A DNA stretch of 64,000 nt, taken from contig JABZHP010000001.1 of assembly GCA_015258785.1 (NCBI GenBank), positions 37,104 through 101,103 on the forward strand, read 5' to 3'. The notes under the pieces were generated by a model, which was not told the DNA's origin, ran no database searches, and saw nothing but the letters and a program-made list of their open reading frames with translations. Within the stretch, counting starts at the first letter, position 1. The number at the start of each line of letters is the position of its first letter. The stretch is from Atopobium sp. (GTDB lineage: Bacteria; Actinomycetota; Coriobacteriia; Coriobacteriales; Atopobiaceae). A program made the position numbers and the translations under genes. Positions 25,696 to 33,858 of the stretch are shown here, piece after piece.

Positions 25696-26723
25696 TGGTG
25701 GACAATACGCGCGATTCCAGAAGGCCTACCTCTAGGATTCCTGCTGATGCTCAGCCTAATCCTGAAGAAACAGGTAGCGTTGGAATTGATAGACAGATTG
25801 AAAAGCTGGAGATTCGTCGCTCAATTAAAGAGCTGCAACGAGCCGCTGGTAACCTTATGGGTCAGCGAGTTCGTGGCGTTACCGAGAAGCTTTTGACAAG
25901 GACTCTGTCTGGCGTAGTTTACGCAGCTATTGTGCTTGCTGCGCTGTTTGTTGGCAAAGAAGCCACTATTGTTTTGATTGCTGGCATGGCATGGCTCTGC
26001 TGCTCTGAGTTCTTCCATATTTGCCGTATGGGCGGACGTATGCCAAACGAGCCTCTTGGCCTTGTCTTCTCGCTTGTTTTTCCCATAATTGCGTATTTTG
26101 GTCACGTCTTTCCGCTGGTATTTTCTCTGCTTTTGATTATTCTTTGCGGACTTTGGTATGTTTTAACACCGCGAGCAAACCTTGCAGACGTGGCAGTTAC
26201 GGCTTTTGGACCACTGTATACCTCGCTTTCACTTTCAACGGTAGTGCTTCTGAGGTCCACAGAGCCTAGTTTTTCTATTCCTTGGATTACGCTTGCTGTC
26301 ATGCTCTCTGTGTGGGCTAACGATTCATTTGCGTATTTGTTTGGATCAAAATTTGGCAAACATAAACTAGCGCCAAGAATTTCTCCTAATAAGAGCTGGG
26401 AAGGCTTCTTTGGTGGTCTTCTTGGATCAATGTTGGTGTGGTTCTTGATGGCAGTTTTTGGTGCAATTGATATGAATCCACTGTTTGCGCTGCTTTTTGG
26501 CGTAACAGAAGGCATCTTCTCCGTTGTTGGAGACCTCTTTGAGTCTCGCATTAAGCGAGGAGTGGGCCTCAAGGATTCTGGTTCAATTATGCCTGGTCAT
26601 GGTGGTCTACTTGATAGAACCGATTCGATGATTTTTGGAACTATGGCGGCGTTTCTTCTCTTCCAGCTTGCCGTGCTCTTTAGCCAGGTCAAGCTACCTA
26701 TTGCGCTGCCGTTTGGAGCATAG
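25695..26723 (+). CDS. cdsA: Phosphatidate cytidylyltransferase
   Basis: Makes CDP-diacylglycerol from phosphatidic acid and CTP for phospholipid synthesis. A soluble N-terminal region of about 70 residues is followed by multiple transmembrane segments (from about residue 75). The C-terminal signature is clear: ISPNKSWEGFFGG and then KRGVGLKDSGSIMPGHGGLLDRTDS, with the conserved aspartates. GTG 25695 overlaps the uppS stop; a second GTG follows directly. The 342 residues exceed the usual ~270 because of the polar N-terminal extension, a feature of several actinobacterial CdsA proteins. Confidence 0.93.
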   Translation: MVDNTRDSRRPTSRIPADAQPNPEETGSVGIDRQIEKLEIRRSIKELQRAAGNLMGQRVRGVTEKLLTRTLSGVVYAAIVLAALFVGKEATIVLIAGMAWLCCSEFFHICRMGGRMPNEPLGLVFSLVFPIIAYFGHVFPLVFSLLLIILCGLWYVLTPRANLADVAVTAFGPLYTSLSLSTVVLLRSTEPSFSIPWITLAVMLSVWANDSFAYLFGSKFGKHKLAPRISPNKSWEGFFGGLLGSMLVWFLMAVFGAIDMNPLFALLFGVTEGIFSVVGDLFESRIKRGVGLKDSGSIMPGHGGLLDRTDSMIFGTMAAFLLFQLAVLFSQVKLPIALPFGA

Positions 26724-26726
26724 GTT

Positions 26727-27914
26727 TTGAGCATTTTTGAAGATACCGCGCCTCGTGCTGTAAGGCATGAGCCACTGCGTGTTGCTGTCCTTGGAGCTTC
26801 GGGTTCTGTGGGTATGCAGACGCTTGATGTATGCCGTCATTTTCCGCAAAAGGTGGAGGTTGCAGCCCTTGCAGTGAGGTCGTCGGTTGAGTTTGCAGTG
26901 AAGGCAGCAACTGAGTTCAACTGCAAATACGTTGCTTTTGCCGATGCAAGTGTCAAGGGCAACGCCCTTCTCGACTCACTGCCACAAGGCTGCAAAGCAA
27001 GCTTTGGTCCTGAGGCCGTTCAGGCGCTTGCTGAGCTGGATGAGGTTGACTGCGTAGTCAACGCAGTGGTGGGAGAGGCCGGCATTTACGCTGGTCTGGC
27101 CGCTGTGAAGGCTGGCAAAGTGCTGGCTTACGCTAACAAGGAGTCAATTGTTGTTGGCGGAGACCTCCTGATGCCTCTGGTCAAGCCTGGTCAGCTCATC
27201 CCCGTTGATTCTGAGCACAGCGCCATCTTCCAGTGCCTTATTGGCGAGAACCCTGCTGATATCCAGAGGATTTGGCTCACCTGTTCTGGAGGCCCGTTCT
27301 TCGGATATTCTCGTGAGCAGCTCAAGCATGTCTCGGCCGACGACGCTTTGGCGCATCCAACCTGGAAGATGGGTGCCAAGATTACCATCGATTGCGCCAC
27401 GCTCATGAATAAGGGTCTTGAGCTCATTGAAGCTCATCACCTCTTTGACACTCCAATGGATAAGCTTGAGGTGTTGGTACATCGTCAGAGTCGCATTCAC
27501 TCTATGGTTGAGTTTGTTGACGGCTCTGTTAAAGCGCAGCTCGGAGCCTCTGATATGAGGCTGCCTATCCAGTTTGCGCTGAGCTATCCACATCGTTGGC
27601 CTGCAATTGCAAAGCCGGTTAAGTGGCAAGAAACCACTCCTCTCACAGGCGATTATGCTGACGAGAAGACCTTTGGATGCCTAGCTCTTGCTCGTCATGC
27701 AGGAACTGTTGGAGGAACGCTTCCTTGCATTATGAATGCAGCTAATGAAGTTGCTAACCATGCATTTAGACGAGGAAGATGTTCATTTCTTGATATTGAG
27801 CGCATTGTTGCTGAGACTATGAATGCCTCTGAAGTTCAAAGGGTAGAAGACCTTCAACAATTGACGCTTGTAGACGCAGAGGCACGAGCTTTAGCCCGTT
27901 CTTTTGTGGGATAG
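26727..27914 (+). CDS. dxr: 1-deoxy-D-xylulose 5-phosphate reductoisomerase
   Basis: Converts DXP to MEP, the committed step of non-mevalonate isoprenoid synthesis, using NADPH. The N-terminal nucleotide-binding motif AVLGASGSVGMQTLDV, the ANKESIVVGG segment, the metal-binding PVDSEHSAIFQCL and the substrate loop HPTWKMGAKITIDCATLMNKGLE-like residues are all present. The start is TTG at 26727, three bases after the cdsA stop. 395 residues is typical. One octamer copy at 27243. It works with ispG and ispH, also in this window. Confidence 0.96.
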   Translation: MSIFEDTAPRAVRHEPLRVAVLGASGSVGMQTLDVCRHFPQKVEVAALAVRSSVEFAVKAATEFNCKYVAFADASVKGNALLDSLPQGCKASFGPEAVQALAELDEVDCVVNAVVGEAGIYAGLAAVKAGKVLAYANKESIVVGGDLLMPLVKPGQLIPVDSEHSAIFQCLIGENPADIQRIWLTCSGGPFFGYSREQLKHVSADDALAHPTWKMGAKITIDCATLMNKGLELIEAHHLFDTPMDKLEVLVHRQSRIHSMVEFVDGSVKAQLGASDMRLPIQFALSYPHRWPAIAKPVKWQETTPLTGDYADEKTFGCLALARHAGTVGGTLPCIMNAANEVANHAFRRGRCSFLDIERIVAETMNASEVQRVEDLQQLTLVDAEARALARSFVG

Positions 27915-27921
27915 GAATTTT

Positions 27922-29286
27922 GTGAATTTGATAGCTATTCTTTCACCAATTTTTTGGGGACTCTTGGTCCTCTCGCTCCTTGTATTTGTTCACGAGGCTG
28001 GTCATTACGGTATGGCTCGCCTGTGTGGCGTCCGTGTAACTGAGTTTTTCTTGGGCATGCCGTTCAAGTACAAGCTTTCTCATAAGAGCAAAAAATATGG
28101 TACTGAGGTTGGCGTGACTCCACTTCTTTTTGGTGGCTATACGCGCATCTGCGGTATGGAAGGCGAGCTAGATGAGCTGCTTCCACAAGCTCTGATGAGC
28201 GTTCAAGAGGCGGGTTCACTTGAGGTTGGCGCTCTTGCAGCAAAACTTAACTGTGAGGATGAGCGCGCCTACAATCTGCTGTACACCCTTGCAGACTGGG
28301 GCTCCATTGAGCTTGTTAAAGAGTCAGATGAGCTAGCGCACACCACGTTTCAGACGCTTGCGCGAGACGCTGAGCTTCGCTGTGAGTATGATCGTGGTAA
28401 CAACTTTGAGCTTGAAGGCTCTACAGCAGCAGGGGAGCCTCGTGTTCCACAGATGTCCGCTGATGATTTCTTTGCTCAAGAGAAGGCTCATACCTATGTT
28501 GGTGTAAATGTTCCCAAACGCTTGCTCATGATCTTGGGCGGACCTCTAGTCAATATTGCGCTGGCCTTTGTGCTGGTTGTTGGCTCTTTGATGTTTGTTG
28601 GCATTCCTGCTGCTCAGAATAAGGCTCAGCTGGGCTCTGTTGAATCTGGCTCTCTTGCTGCTATTTCAGGCCTTACTGCCGGAGACACTATTCTTACCTT
28701 TAACAAGGTAGAGGTACATACCTGGGAAGACCTTACTGCTGCTATCAAGGATGCAATGTCCAATGGAGGCAAGGATATCCCTGTCACGTATGAGCGCAAT
28801 GGCATTCAACTTGAAACTACCATTAAACCTGTTTTGCGTTCTGACGATAAAATCATCGGCGTGACACCTGTCATGACCACCTATCACTTCTCGTTTATTG
28901 ACGCATCAGCTGCAGCTGTATCGTATGCCGCGCAGGTTGGCCAGTTTGCACTCAGACTGCTCATCCCAACGCAGACCATGGAAGTTCTCAATCAGTCGTC
29001 TTCCGTTGTTGGAATTTCTGTAATGGCATCAGAAGCTGCTGCAGAGGGTTTCTCGACCCTTATTATGCTGGTAGCAGCCATTTCTATGTCACTTGGCTTT
29101 ATGAATCTTTTACCTATTCCACCTCTTGACGGTGGAAAGATTCTGATTGAGGTAATTCAGGTGATTATCAGAAAGCCTCTGTCTATCAAAGTTCAAAACA
29201 TTTTGTCTTACATTGGACTGGCATTTTTCCTGTTTGTGTTTGTCGTTGCACTGAGAAACGATATTCTTCATTTACTTTTTAGGTAG
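27922..29286 (+). CDS. rseP: Membrane site-2 metalloprotease, RseP/RasP family, with an inserted domain
   Basis: Intramembrane zinc protease that cleaves membrane-bound anti-sigma factors or signal-peptide remnants. The active-site HEAGH is at residues 24-28 in the first transmembrane helix and the LDG motif is in NLLPIPPLDGGK. A PDZ domain occupies about residues 235-300. The unusual part lies between FGGYTRICGMEGE (about residue 82) and KRLLMILGGPLVN: about 100 extra residues that include a stretch (SVQEAGSLEVGALAAKL to GSIELV) resembling a winged helix. Standard homologues pass this region with a short loop. The GTG at 27922 has a weak ribosome-binding site. The neighbours dxr and ispG are the family's normal context. 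Confidence 0.9.
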   Translation: MNLIAILSPIFWGLLVLSLLVFVHEAGHYGMARLCGVRVTEFFLGMPFKYKLSHKSKKYGTEVGVTPLLFGGYTRICGMEGELDELLPQALMSVQEAGSLEVGALAAKLNCEDERAYNLLYTLADWGSIELVKESDELAHTTFQTLARDAELRCEYDRGNNFELEGSTAAGEPRVPQMSADDFFAQEKAHTYVGVNVPKRLLMILGGPLVNIALAFVLVVGSLMFVGIPAAQNKAQLGSVESGSLAAISGLTAGDTILTFNKVEVHTWEDLTAAIKDAMSNGGKDIPVTYERNGIQLETTIKPVLRSDDKIIGVTPVMTTYHFSFIDASAAAVSYAAQVGQFALRLLIPTQTMEVLNQSSSVVGISVMASEAAAEGFSTLIMLVAAISMSLGFMNLLPIPPLDGGKILIEVIQVIIRKPLSIKVQNILSYIGLAFFLFVFVVALRNDILHLLFR

Positions 29287-29293
29287 TGATTTT

Positions 29294-30367
29294 ATGTCTG
29301 AGATTGCTCGCACAAAGACGCATCCCGTTATGGTTGGATCTGTCCAGGTTGGCGGCGGTGCTCCCGTTTCCGTTCAGTCTATGTGCACCACTAAAACAGA
29401 TGATCCAGACGCAACGCTCCTTCAGATCAAAGGGCTTGCTGAGGCAGGGTGCGAGATTATCCGTGTGGCAATTCCTGATGCAAAGGCCCTCGATGGCTTT
29501 GAAAAGATTTGCAAATACTCGCCACTTCCTGTTGTTGCCGATATTCACTTTGACTATAAGCTGGCGCTTGAAGCTGCAAAGCGAGGTGCGGCAGCTCTTC
29601 GTATTAACCCAGGAAACATTGGCTCCATGGAGCGTGTTGATGCTGTCATTGAGGCAGCTAAAGAGGCACATATTCCCATTAGAATTGGCGTTAACGCAGG
29701 CTCTCTTGCTAAAGAATTTGATACAAGACAAGATATGACCCTTGTCGAGAAACTCGTGGCGTCGTCAAAGTCATTTGTAGAGCACTTTTCTTCTCGCGGT
29801 TTTGACGACATTGTTTTGTCTGCAAAAGCTCACGATGTCCCCACTACGCTTGCGGTCTATCGTGCGCTTTCAAAAGAGCTTCCACAGATTCCTTTGCATG
29901 TAGGTGTAACAGAGGCTGGCGCGCTGAGGCAGGGAACGGTAAAGAATTCTGCCGCAGTTGGCATTCTGCTTGAGAGCGGCATTGGTGATACCATGCGCCT
30001 GTCTTTGACGGCCGACCCTGTGGAAGAGGTTCATGTAGCATGGGAGCTTCTTGCAGCCCTTGGTATGCGCCGCATTAAGCCAGAGCTGGTAAGTTGTCCT
30101 ACGTGCGGCAGGTGTGGCGTTGACATGATTCCTATTGCAGAGGAAGTTACCAAGCGCCTAGATGGCGTTCGTGCTCCAATTTCTGTGGCGGTCATGGGTT
30201 GCGTTGTTAACGGACCTGGTGAGGCTAGGGGCGTTGACCTTGGCGTTGCCTGCGGTAAAGGTCAGGCAGTGTTGTTTGAAAATGGCAATCCCATTAGAAA
30301 AGTGCCTGAAGATAAGATTGTTGATGAGCTATTCGCCGAAATTGAGAATCGTTTTGGCAAAAAATAA
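29294..30367 (+). CDS. ispG: 4-hydroxy-3-methylbut-2-enyl diphosphate synthase
   Basis: [4Fe-4S] enzyme of the MEP pathway that converts MEcPP to HMBPP, needing a reducing partner such as ferredoxin or flavodoxin. The TIM-barrel part carries VQSMCTTKTDD and LRINPGNIG. The cluster ligands appear in VSCPTCGRCGVDM and the conserved VMGCVVNGPGEA segment. At 357 residues it is the short bacterial form, without the plant/chlamydial insertion. It sits eight bases after rseP and before proS, as in many bacteria. Confidence 0.96.
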   Translation: MSEIARTKTHPVMVGSVQVGGGAPVSVQSMCTTKTDDPDATLLQIKGLAEAGCEIIRVAIPDAKALDGFEKICKYSPLPVVADIHFDYKLALEAAKRGAAALRINPGNIGSMERVDAVIEAAKEAHIPIRIGVNAGSLAKEFDTRQDMTLVEKLVASSKSFVEHFSSRGFDDIVLSAKAHDVPTTLAVYRALSKELPQIPLHVGVTEAGALRQGTVKNSAAVGILLESGIGDTMRLSLTADPVEEVHVAWELLAALGMRRIKPELVSCPTCGRCGVDMIPIAEEVTKRLDGVRAPISVAVMGCVVNGPGEARGVDLGVACGKGQAVLFENGNPIRKVPEDKIVDELFAEIENRFGKK

Positions 30368-30407
30368 GTAAACTATACGTATTACTTCATATTGAAAGGA
30401 AACTACC

Positions 30408-32123
30408 TTGAAGCACTGGATGCGCATGTCTTCTTTGTATGCACCAACACTCAAAGAAGACCCAGCTGAGGCTGTACTTGCAAGTCACCGCCTGCTCCTT
30501 CGTGCTGGCATGATTAGAAAGACCGCTGCTGGTCTGTACTCTTATCTGCCACTTGCATGGCGCTCTCTTTTAAAGATTGAGGCCATCATCCGCGATGAGA
30601 TGGACGGTATTGGTGCTCAGGAGATTCTTGTTCCTATTATGACCCCCGCTGAGCTCTGGGAAGAGTCTGGTCGTTGGGACGTCTACGGCGACGAGCTCAT
30701 GCGTATGCATGATCGCCACGATCGTCAGTTTGCTCTTGGTCCAACTCACGAGGAGACCTTTACAGACCTCATTAGAAATGAGCTTAAGAGCTATAAGCAG
30801 CTTCCTGTAACGCTCTATCAGATTCAGGATAAGTTCCGTGACGAGCGCCGTCCACGCTTTGGTCTTATGCGTGGCCGTGAGTTCATTATGAAAGACGGTT
30901 ATTCCTTCTCGGCAAATCAAGAGTCACTGCAGGAATGCTATGACCAGGAGAAGGTTGCTTACCAGAACGTTTGTGACCGTACACGTCTTAAGGCTCTGCA
31001 GGTAGTTGCTGACTCTGGTCAGATTGGTGGAGACACCTCTGTTGAGTTTATGGCTCTGGCAGAGGCTGGCGAGGCAAGCCTAGTCTATTGCGATTGCGGT
31101 TACGCTGCAGATACCGAAGCAGCTGCTGCAAAGATTAACGTAGAAGAGCGTGAGTCTGGCAAGATGTGTGAGATTCACACTCCTGGTATTGGCTCCATTG
31201 ATGACGTTGCAGAGTTCCTCCACGTTTCACCTGCAGCAACCCGCAAAGCTCTTGCGCTTGTTGACGGAAATGGCAAGCCAGTTGTGTGCTTTGTTCCAGG
31301 CACTCATGAGCTCAACGAGGTAAAAGCTGAGCATGCTTTTGGTGAGTATCACATGATGACTGATGAAGAGCTAGAAGAGTATGGTCTCATCAAGGGCTTC
31401 ATTGGACCTGTTGGTCTACCTGAGGGTATCCGCGTTGTTGGAGACCTCTCTCTTGAGGATACTCAGTGGTGGCTCTGCGGTGCTAATAAGGCAGACTACC
31501 ACCTTGATCACGTTGAACTTGGCCGTGACTTTGAGATTAACGAGTGGAAAGACCTTGTAACTTCTCAGGAGGGCGATATTTGTCCTGAGTGTGGACTTCC
31601 TCTGCACGCTGCTCGCGGTATTGAGGTTGGCCAGGTCTTCCAGCTTGGCACCAAGTACTCTTCAGCCCTTAACGCTACCTTCACCGATGAAAACGGTGAG
31701 GACAAGCCTCTGGTTATGGGCTGCTACGGCATTGGTGTTTCCAGACTGCTTGCTGCTGTTGTTGAGCAATACAATGACGAGAAGGGCATCAAGTGGCCAG
31801 TCTCTGTTGCCCCTTATGAGGTTTCTGTTCTTTGCCTCTCTGACAAAGATCCAGAGATTTGGAATGCAGCGGGTTCTGTAGCTGACGCCTGTGTTGCTGC
31901 TGGTCTTGAGACGGTTGTTGATGATCGTGCAGAGCGTCCTGGTGTTAAGTTTGCAGACGCAGATCTTATTGGCTTCCCATGGCAGGTTATTGTGGGCAAG
32001 AAGGGCGTTGCAAACGGCATCGCAGAAGTCAAAGAGCGTGCTACCGGCGAGCGCTTTGAGGTTGCCCTTGATGAGGTTGCTTCTTGGTTGGCAGAGAAGA
32101 TTCTTCCAGAGCGAGAGCTTTAA
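30408..32123 (+). CDS. proS: Proline--tRNA ligase (bacterial type with editing domain)
   Basis: Class II synthetase for tRNA-Pro. The N-terminal MRMSSLYAPTLKEDPAEA and the motif-2 DKFRDERRPRFGLMRGREFIMKD are diagnostic. Residues about 225-400 form the INS editing domain that hydrolyses mischarged alanyl-tRNA-Pro. Motif 3 is GCYGIGVSRLLAAVVEQ, followed by the anticodon-binding domain. 571 residues matches the E. coli-type enzyme. The start is TTG at 30408 with AAAGGA upstream. It closes the pyrH-proS run. One of its substrates, tRNA-Pro(GGG), is encoded at 62710-62786. Confidence 0.97.
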   Translation: MKHWMRMSSLYAPTLKEDPAEAVLASHRLLLRAGMIRKTAAGLYSYLPLAWRSLLKIEAIIRDEMDGIGAQEILVPIMTPAELWEESGRWDVYGDELMRMHDRHDRQFALGPTHEETFTDLIRNELKSYKQLPVTLYQIQDKFRDERRPRFGLMRGREFIMKDGYSFSANQESLQECYDQEKVAYQNVCDRTRLKALQVVADSGQIGGDTSVEFMALAEAGEASLVYCDCGYAADTEAAAAKINVEERESGKMCEIHTPGIGSIDDVAEFLHVSPAATRKALALVDGNGKPVVCFVPGTHELNEVKAEHAFGEYHMMTDEELEEYGLIKGFIGPVGLPEGIRVVGDLSLEDTQWWLCGANKADYHLDHVELGRDFEINEWKDLVTSQEGDICPECGLPLHAARGIEVGQVFQLGTKYSSALNATFTDENGEDKPLVMGCYGIGVSRLLAAVVEQYNDEKGIKWPVSVAPYEVSVLCLSDKDPEIWNAAGSVADACVAAGLETVVDDRAERPGVKFADADLIGFPWQVIVGKKGVANGIAEVKERATGERFEVALDEVASWLAEKILPEREL

Positions 32124-32154
32124 AAAATGAGCGCCTGGTTTTTAACCAAGCGCT
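32122..32154 (-). terminator. Terminator of the ZIP gene, overlapping its stop codon
   Basis: Read on the minus strand, AGCGCTTGGTT and AACCAGGCGCT pair around a short A-rich loop and are followed by TTTTTT (complement of 32122-32127). The ZIP stop codon at 32144-32142 lies inside the hairpin. It also lies just after proS and may serve both directions. Confidence 0.82.
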
Positions 32155-32930
32155 ACATCAAGGGTCATCATTACGGTAAATCCTAATGCGAAGGCAAGTA
32201 CTCCAACGTTTGAGTGCTTGCCTTCACTCATTTCTGGAATAAGTTCTTCCACAACTACGTACATCATGGCGCCTGCTGCAAAACTCAGTAGATAGGGAAG
32301 AATGGGAATGACAAGCTCTGCAGCAAGAATAGTAAGTACTGCTCCAATAGGCTCAACTATGCCAGATATAATTCCCAAGATGAGCGACTTGCCTTTAGAG
32401 GTACCTCCTGCATGGAGAGGCATAGAGATGATGGCACCTTCAGGAAAGTTCTGAATAGCAATTCCAAGTGCTAAAGCCATAGCACCTGCATAGGTAATAT
32501 TTGAGTTACCCGAGACCCATCCAGCAAAAACTACACCAACTGCCATTCCTTCAGGAATGTTGTGGAGCGTTACTGCTAACGCCATAAGCGTTGATTTTTG
32601 CCAGCTTGTTTTAATGCCTTCAGCCTCATCGTCTGTCTCGCCCAGGTGAAGGTGGGGGATTACGTGGTCAAGCAAGAGCAAGAAAAGAGTGCCTACCCAA
32701 AATCCAACTACCGCGGGAACAAAAGCAAACTGTCCCATTGCCTCCGAAGATTCAATGGCTGGAATCAATAAACTCCAGATAGAAGCGGCAACCATGACGC
32801 CGGCGGCAAAGCCCGTAAGAGCACGCTCTACTGTGCGATTCAGAGCCTTCTTCATAAACAGTACCATCGCTGCGCCCAGCGAAGTTCCTGCAAAAGGAAT
32901 CAAAATTCCTTGTACCAGTTCTATATTCAT
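32142..32930 (-). CDS. ZIP-family metal (zinc/iron) transporter
   Basis: Membrane importer of divalent metals, most likely Zn2+. About eight hydrophobic segments fit the ZIP fold. The signature helices are ALAVTLHNIPEGMAVGV (helix 4) and AIQNFPEGAIISMPL (helix 5), which supply the metal-site His, Asn, Pro and Glu residues. A His/Asp/Glu cluster (HVIPHLHLGETDDEAEG) forms the usual metal-binding cytoplasmic loop. Of two possible starts, the ATG ending at 32930 has TTGGAG at the right distance; the longer frame to 32942 would include that site. The gene stands alone, converges with proS, and has a Zur-like box in its promoter region. Confidence 0.93.
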   Translation of the reverse strand: MNIELVQGILIPFAGTSLGAAMVLFMKKALNRTVERALTGFAAGVMVAASIWSLLIPAIESSEAMGQFAFVPAVVGFWVGTLFLLLLDHVIPHLHLGETDDEAEGIKTSWQKSTLMALAVTLHNIPEGMAVGVVFAGWVSGNSNITYAGAMALALGIAIQNFPEGAIISMPLHAGGTSKGKSLILGIISGIVEPIGAVLTILAAELVIPILPYLLSFAAGAMMYVVVEELIPEMSEGKHSNVGVLAFALGFTVMMTLDVALG

Positions 32931-32958
32931 CAAAAACTCCAATTAAGTGTTATTTAAG

Positions 32959-32971
32959 AGTAATCATTACT
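32959..32971. promoter_or_regulatory. Zur/Fur-family-like operator before the ZIP transporter
   Basis: AGTAATCATTACT is a perfect 6-1-6 palindrome about 30 bases upstream of the ZIP start codon. Its core GTAATnATTAC equals the core of the Bacillus Zur box TCGTAATnATTACGA. A weak AT-rich -10 lies just downstream on the minus strand. Zinc-dependent repression is inferred from the match and the gene it precedes. Confidence 0.55.
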
Positions 32972-33054
32972 ACTTGTGTACCCAGTAAAACTTATGCAAA
33001 TTCGTTTTATATGCAACCAATTAGAAAATTGTCGAGAAAAACAGAGCTTTGGTT

Positions 33055-33063
33055 TGCTATAGT
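33055..33063 (+). promoter_or_regulatory. Extended -10 promoter for tRNA-Ala
   Basis: TGC-TATAGT at 33055-33063, 18 bases before the 5' end of tRNA-Ala. No clear -35. Confidence 0.5.
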
Positions 33064-33081
33064 ATTTCCCGCACCACGTTC

Positions 33082-33157
33082 GGGGAATTAGCTCAGCTGG
33101 GAGAGCGCATGACTGGCAGTCATGAGGTCAGGGGTTCGATCCCCCTATTCTCCACCA
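33082..33157 (+). tRNA. tRNA-Ala (anticodon GGC)
   Basis: A complete cloverleaf of 76 bases: acceptor GGGGAAT/ATTCTCC with one G-U pair, D-arm GCTC/GAGC, anticodon arm CATGA/TCATG with loop CTGGCAG, T-arm AGGGG/CCCCT with TTCGATC, and encoded CCA. Reads GCC and GCU codons. Confidence 0.97.
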
Positions 33158-33166
33158 CGCATTCTG

Positions 33167-33192
33167 GCGGCGGCATCTGTCGCCGCTTTTTT
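33167..33192 (+). terminator. Terminator between tRNA-Ala and the CAU tRNA
   Basis: Stem GCGGCG (33167-33172) and CGCCGC (33181-33186) with an eight-base loop and six T residues. It implies the two neighbouring tRNAs are at least partly separate transcripts. Confidence 0.85.
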
Positions 33193-33197
33193 CTTAC

Positions 33198-33273
33198 GGG
33201 CTCATGGCGCAACGGTTAGCGCAGGGGACTCATAATCCCTGGGTTGGGGGTTCAAATCCCTCTGGGCCCACCA
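33198..33273 (+). tRNA. tRNA with CAU anticodon (Met elongator or lysidine tRNA-Ile2)
   Basis: A 76-base cloverleaf with acceptor GGGCTCA/TGGGCCC, anticodon loop CTCATAA and encoded CCA. A CAU anticodon is shared by elongator Met and the minor Ile tRNA whose C34 is converted to lysidine by TilS. C4-G69 with G3-C70 instead of C3-G70 leans towards Ile2, but the charge identity cannot be fixed from sequence alone. Not an initiator: position 1 pairs with 72 normally. Confidence 0.93.
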
Positions 33274-33283
33274 AATACACATG

Positions 33284-33320
33284 TGGCGAGAAATCCTTTG
33301 GTTTTCTCGCCATTTCTTTT
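33284..33320 (+). terminator. Terminator built from an inverted pair of the TTCTCGCC octamer
   Basis: GGCGAGAA (33285-33292) and TTCTCGCC (33304-33311) pair perfectly and are followed by ATTTCTTTT. Both arms are exact copies of the repeated octamer. Confidence 0.88.
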
Positions 33321-33413
33321 ACCGAAACTCTCTACCGTTCAATGATTCGATTACTAAATTTATATAAAAGACGGGTACAATAGCCAAAGTGATATTTGAT
33401 AGATAGGGGATAT

Positions 33414-33791
33414 ATGACTCCTGAGACTCGTAAAATGAAGCTCTTTAGTCTGGCGCTTTTGGCTGGCGGACTTTTAGGTCTTGTTAATGTTGCGGTTCTT
33501 GTAATTGGTGTTGGTCCATCACTTGATTCCGCTCTTCTTTTACTTGCAAGTATGATCTCGCTTCTAACTGGCGGTTATGCAGCTAGAGAAGCAAATGTTC
33601 CTAATAGAGCTGTTGCTGTCTATCCAATGATTTTTGGATCATGCGTTGTATTAGCTGCTATTGTTGTTGGACAGTTGGTACTTAAACCATCTGTTACCTT
33701 GCAGTTTATTGAGTTGTTTGCACTTTTGGCAATGGCAAGTGCTGTTGCTCGAGGATCTCATAAAGTCAAAAAATCTCTTGAAGCTAAGTAA
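33414..33791 (+). CDS. Small membrane protein of unknown function
   Basis: I do not recognise this family. The 125-residue product has about four hydrophobic segments (roughly residues 10-32, 38-53, 68-88 and 96-112) and a short basic C-terminus (SHKVKKSLEAK). There is no signal-peptide cleavage site, cysteine motif or catalytic signature. The ATG at 33414 has AGGGGA upstream; a TTG at 33396 in frame is less likely. A candidate -10 TACAAT lies at 33376-33381. It is followed by a second four-helix protein of nearly the same size, and both lie between tRNA genes. The lower GC content is like that of the nearby LPXTG genes. Confidence 0.7.
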   Translation: MTPETRKMKLFSLALLAGGLLGLVNVAVLVIGVGPSLDSALLLLASMISLLTGGYAAREANVPNRAVAVYPMIFGSCVVLAAIVVGQLVLKPSVTLQFIELFALLAMASAVARGSHKVKKSLEAK

Positions 33792-33858
33792 GTTGTCTTT
33801 TTAGCCTGGCTCCGCTTGTGTACGTTTTTATTTGTGAACTGACTTGTTGGGGGTTTGT

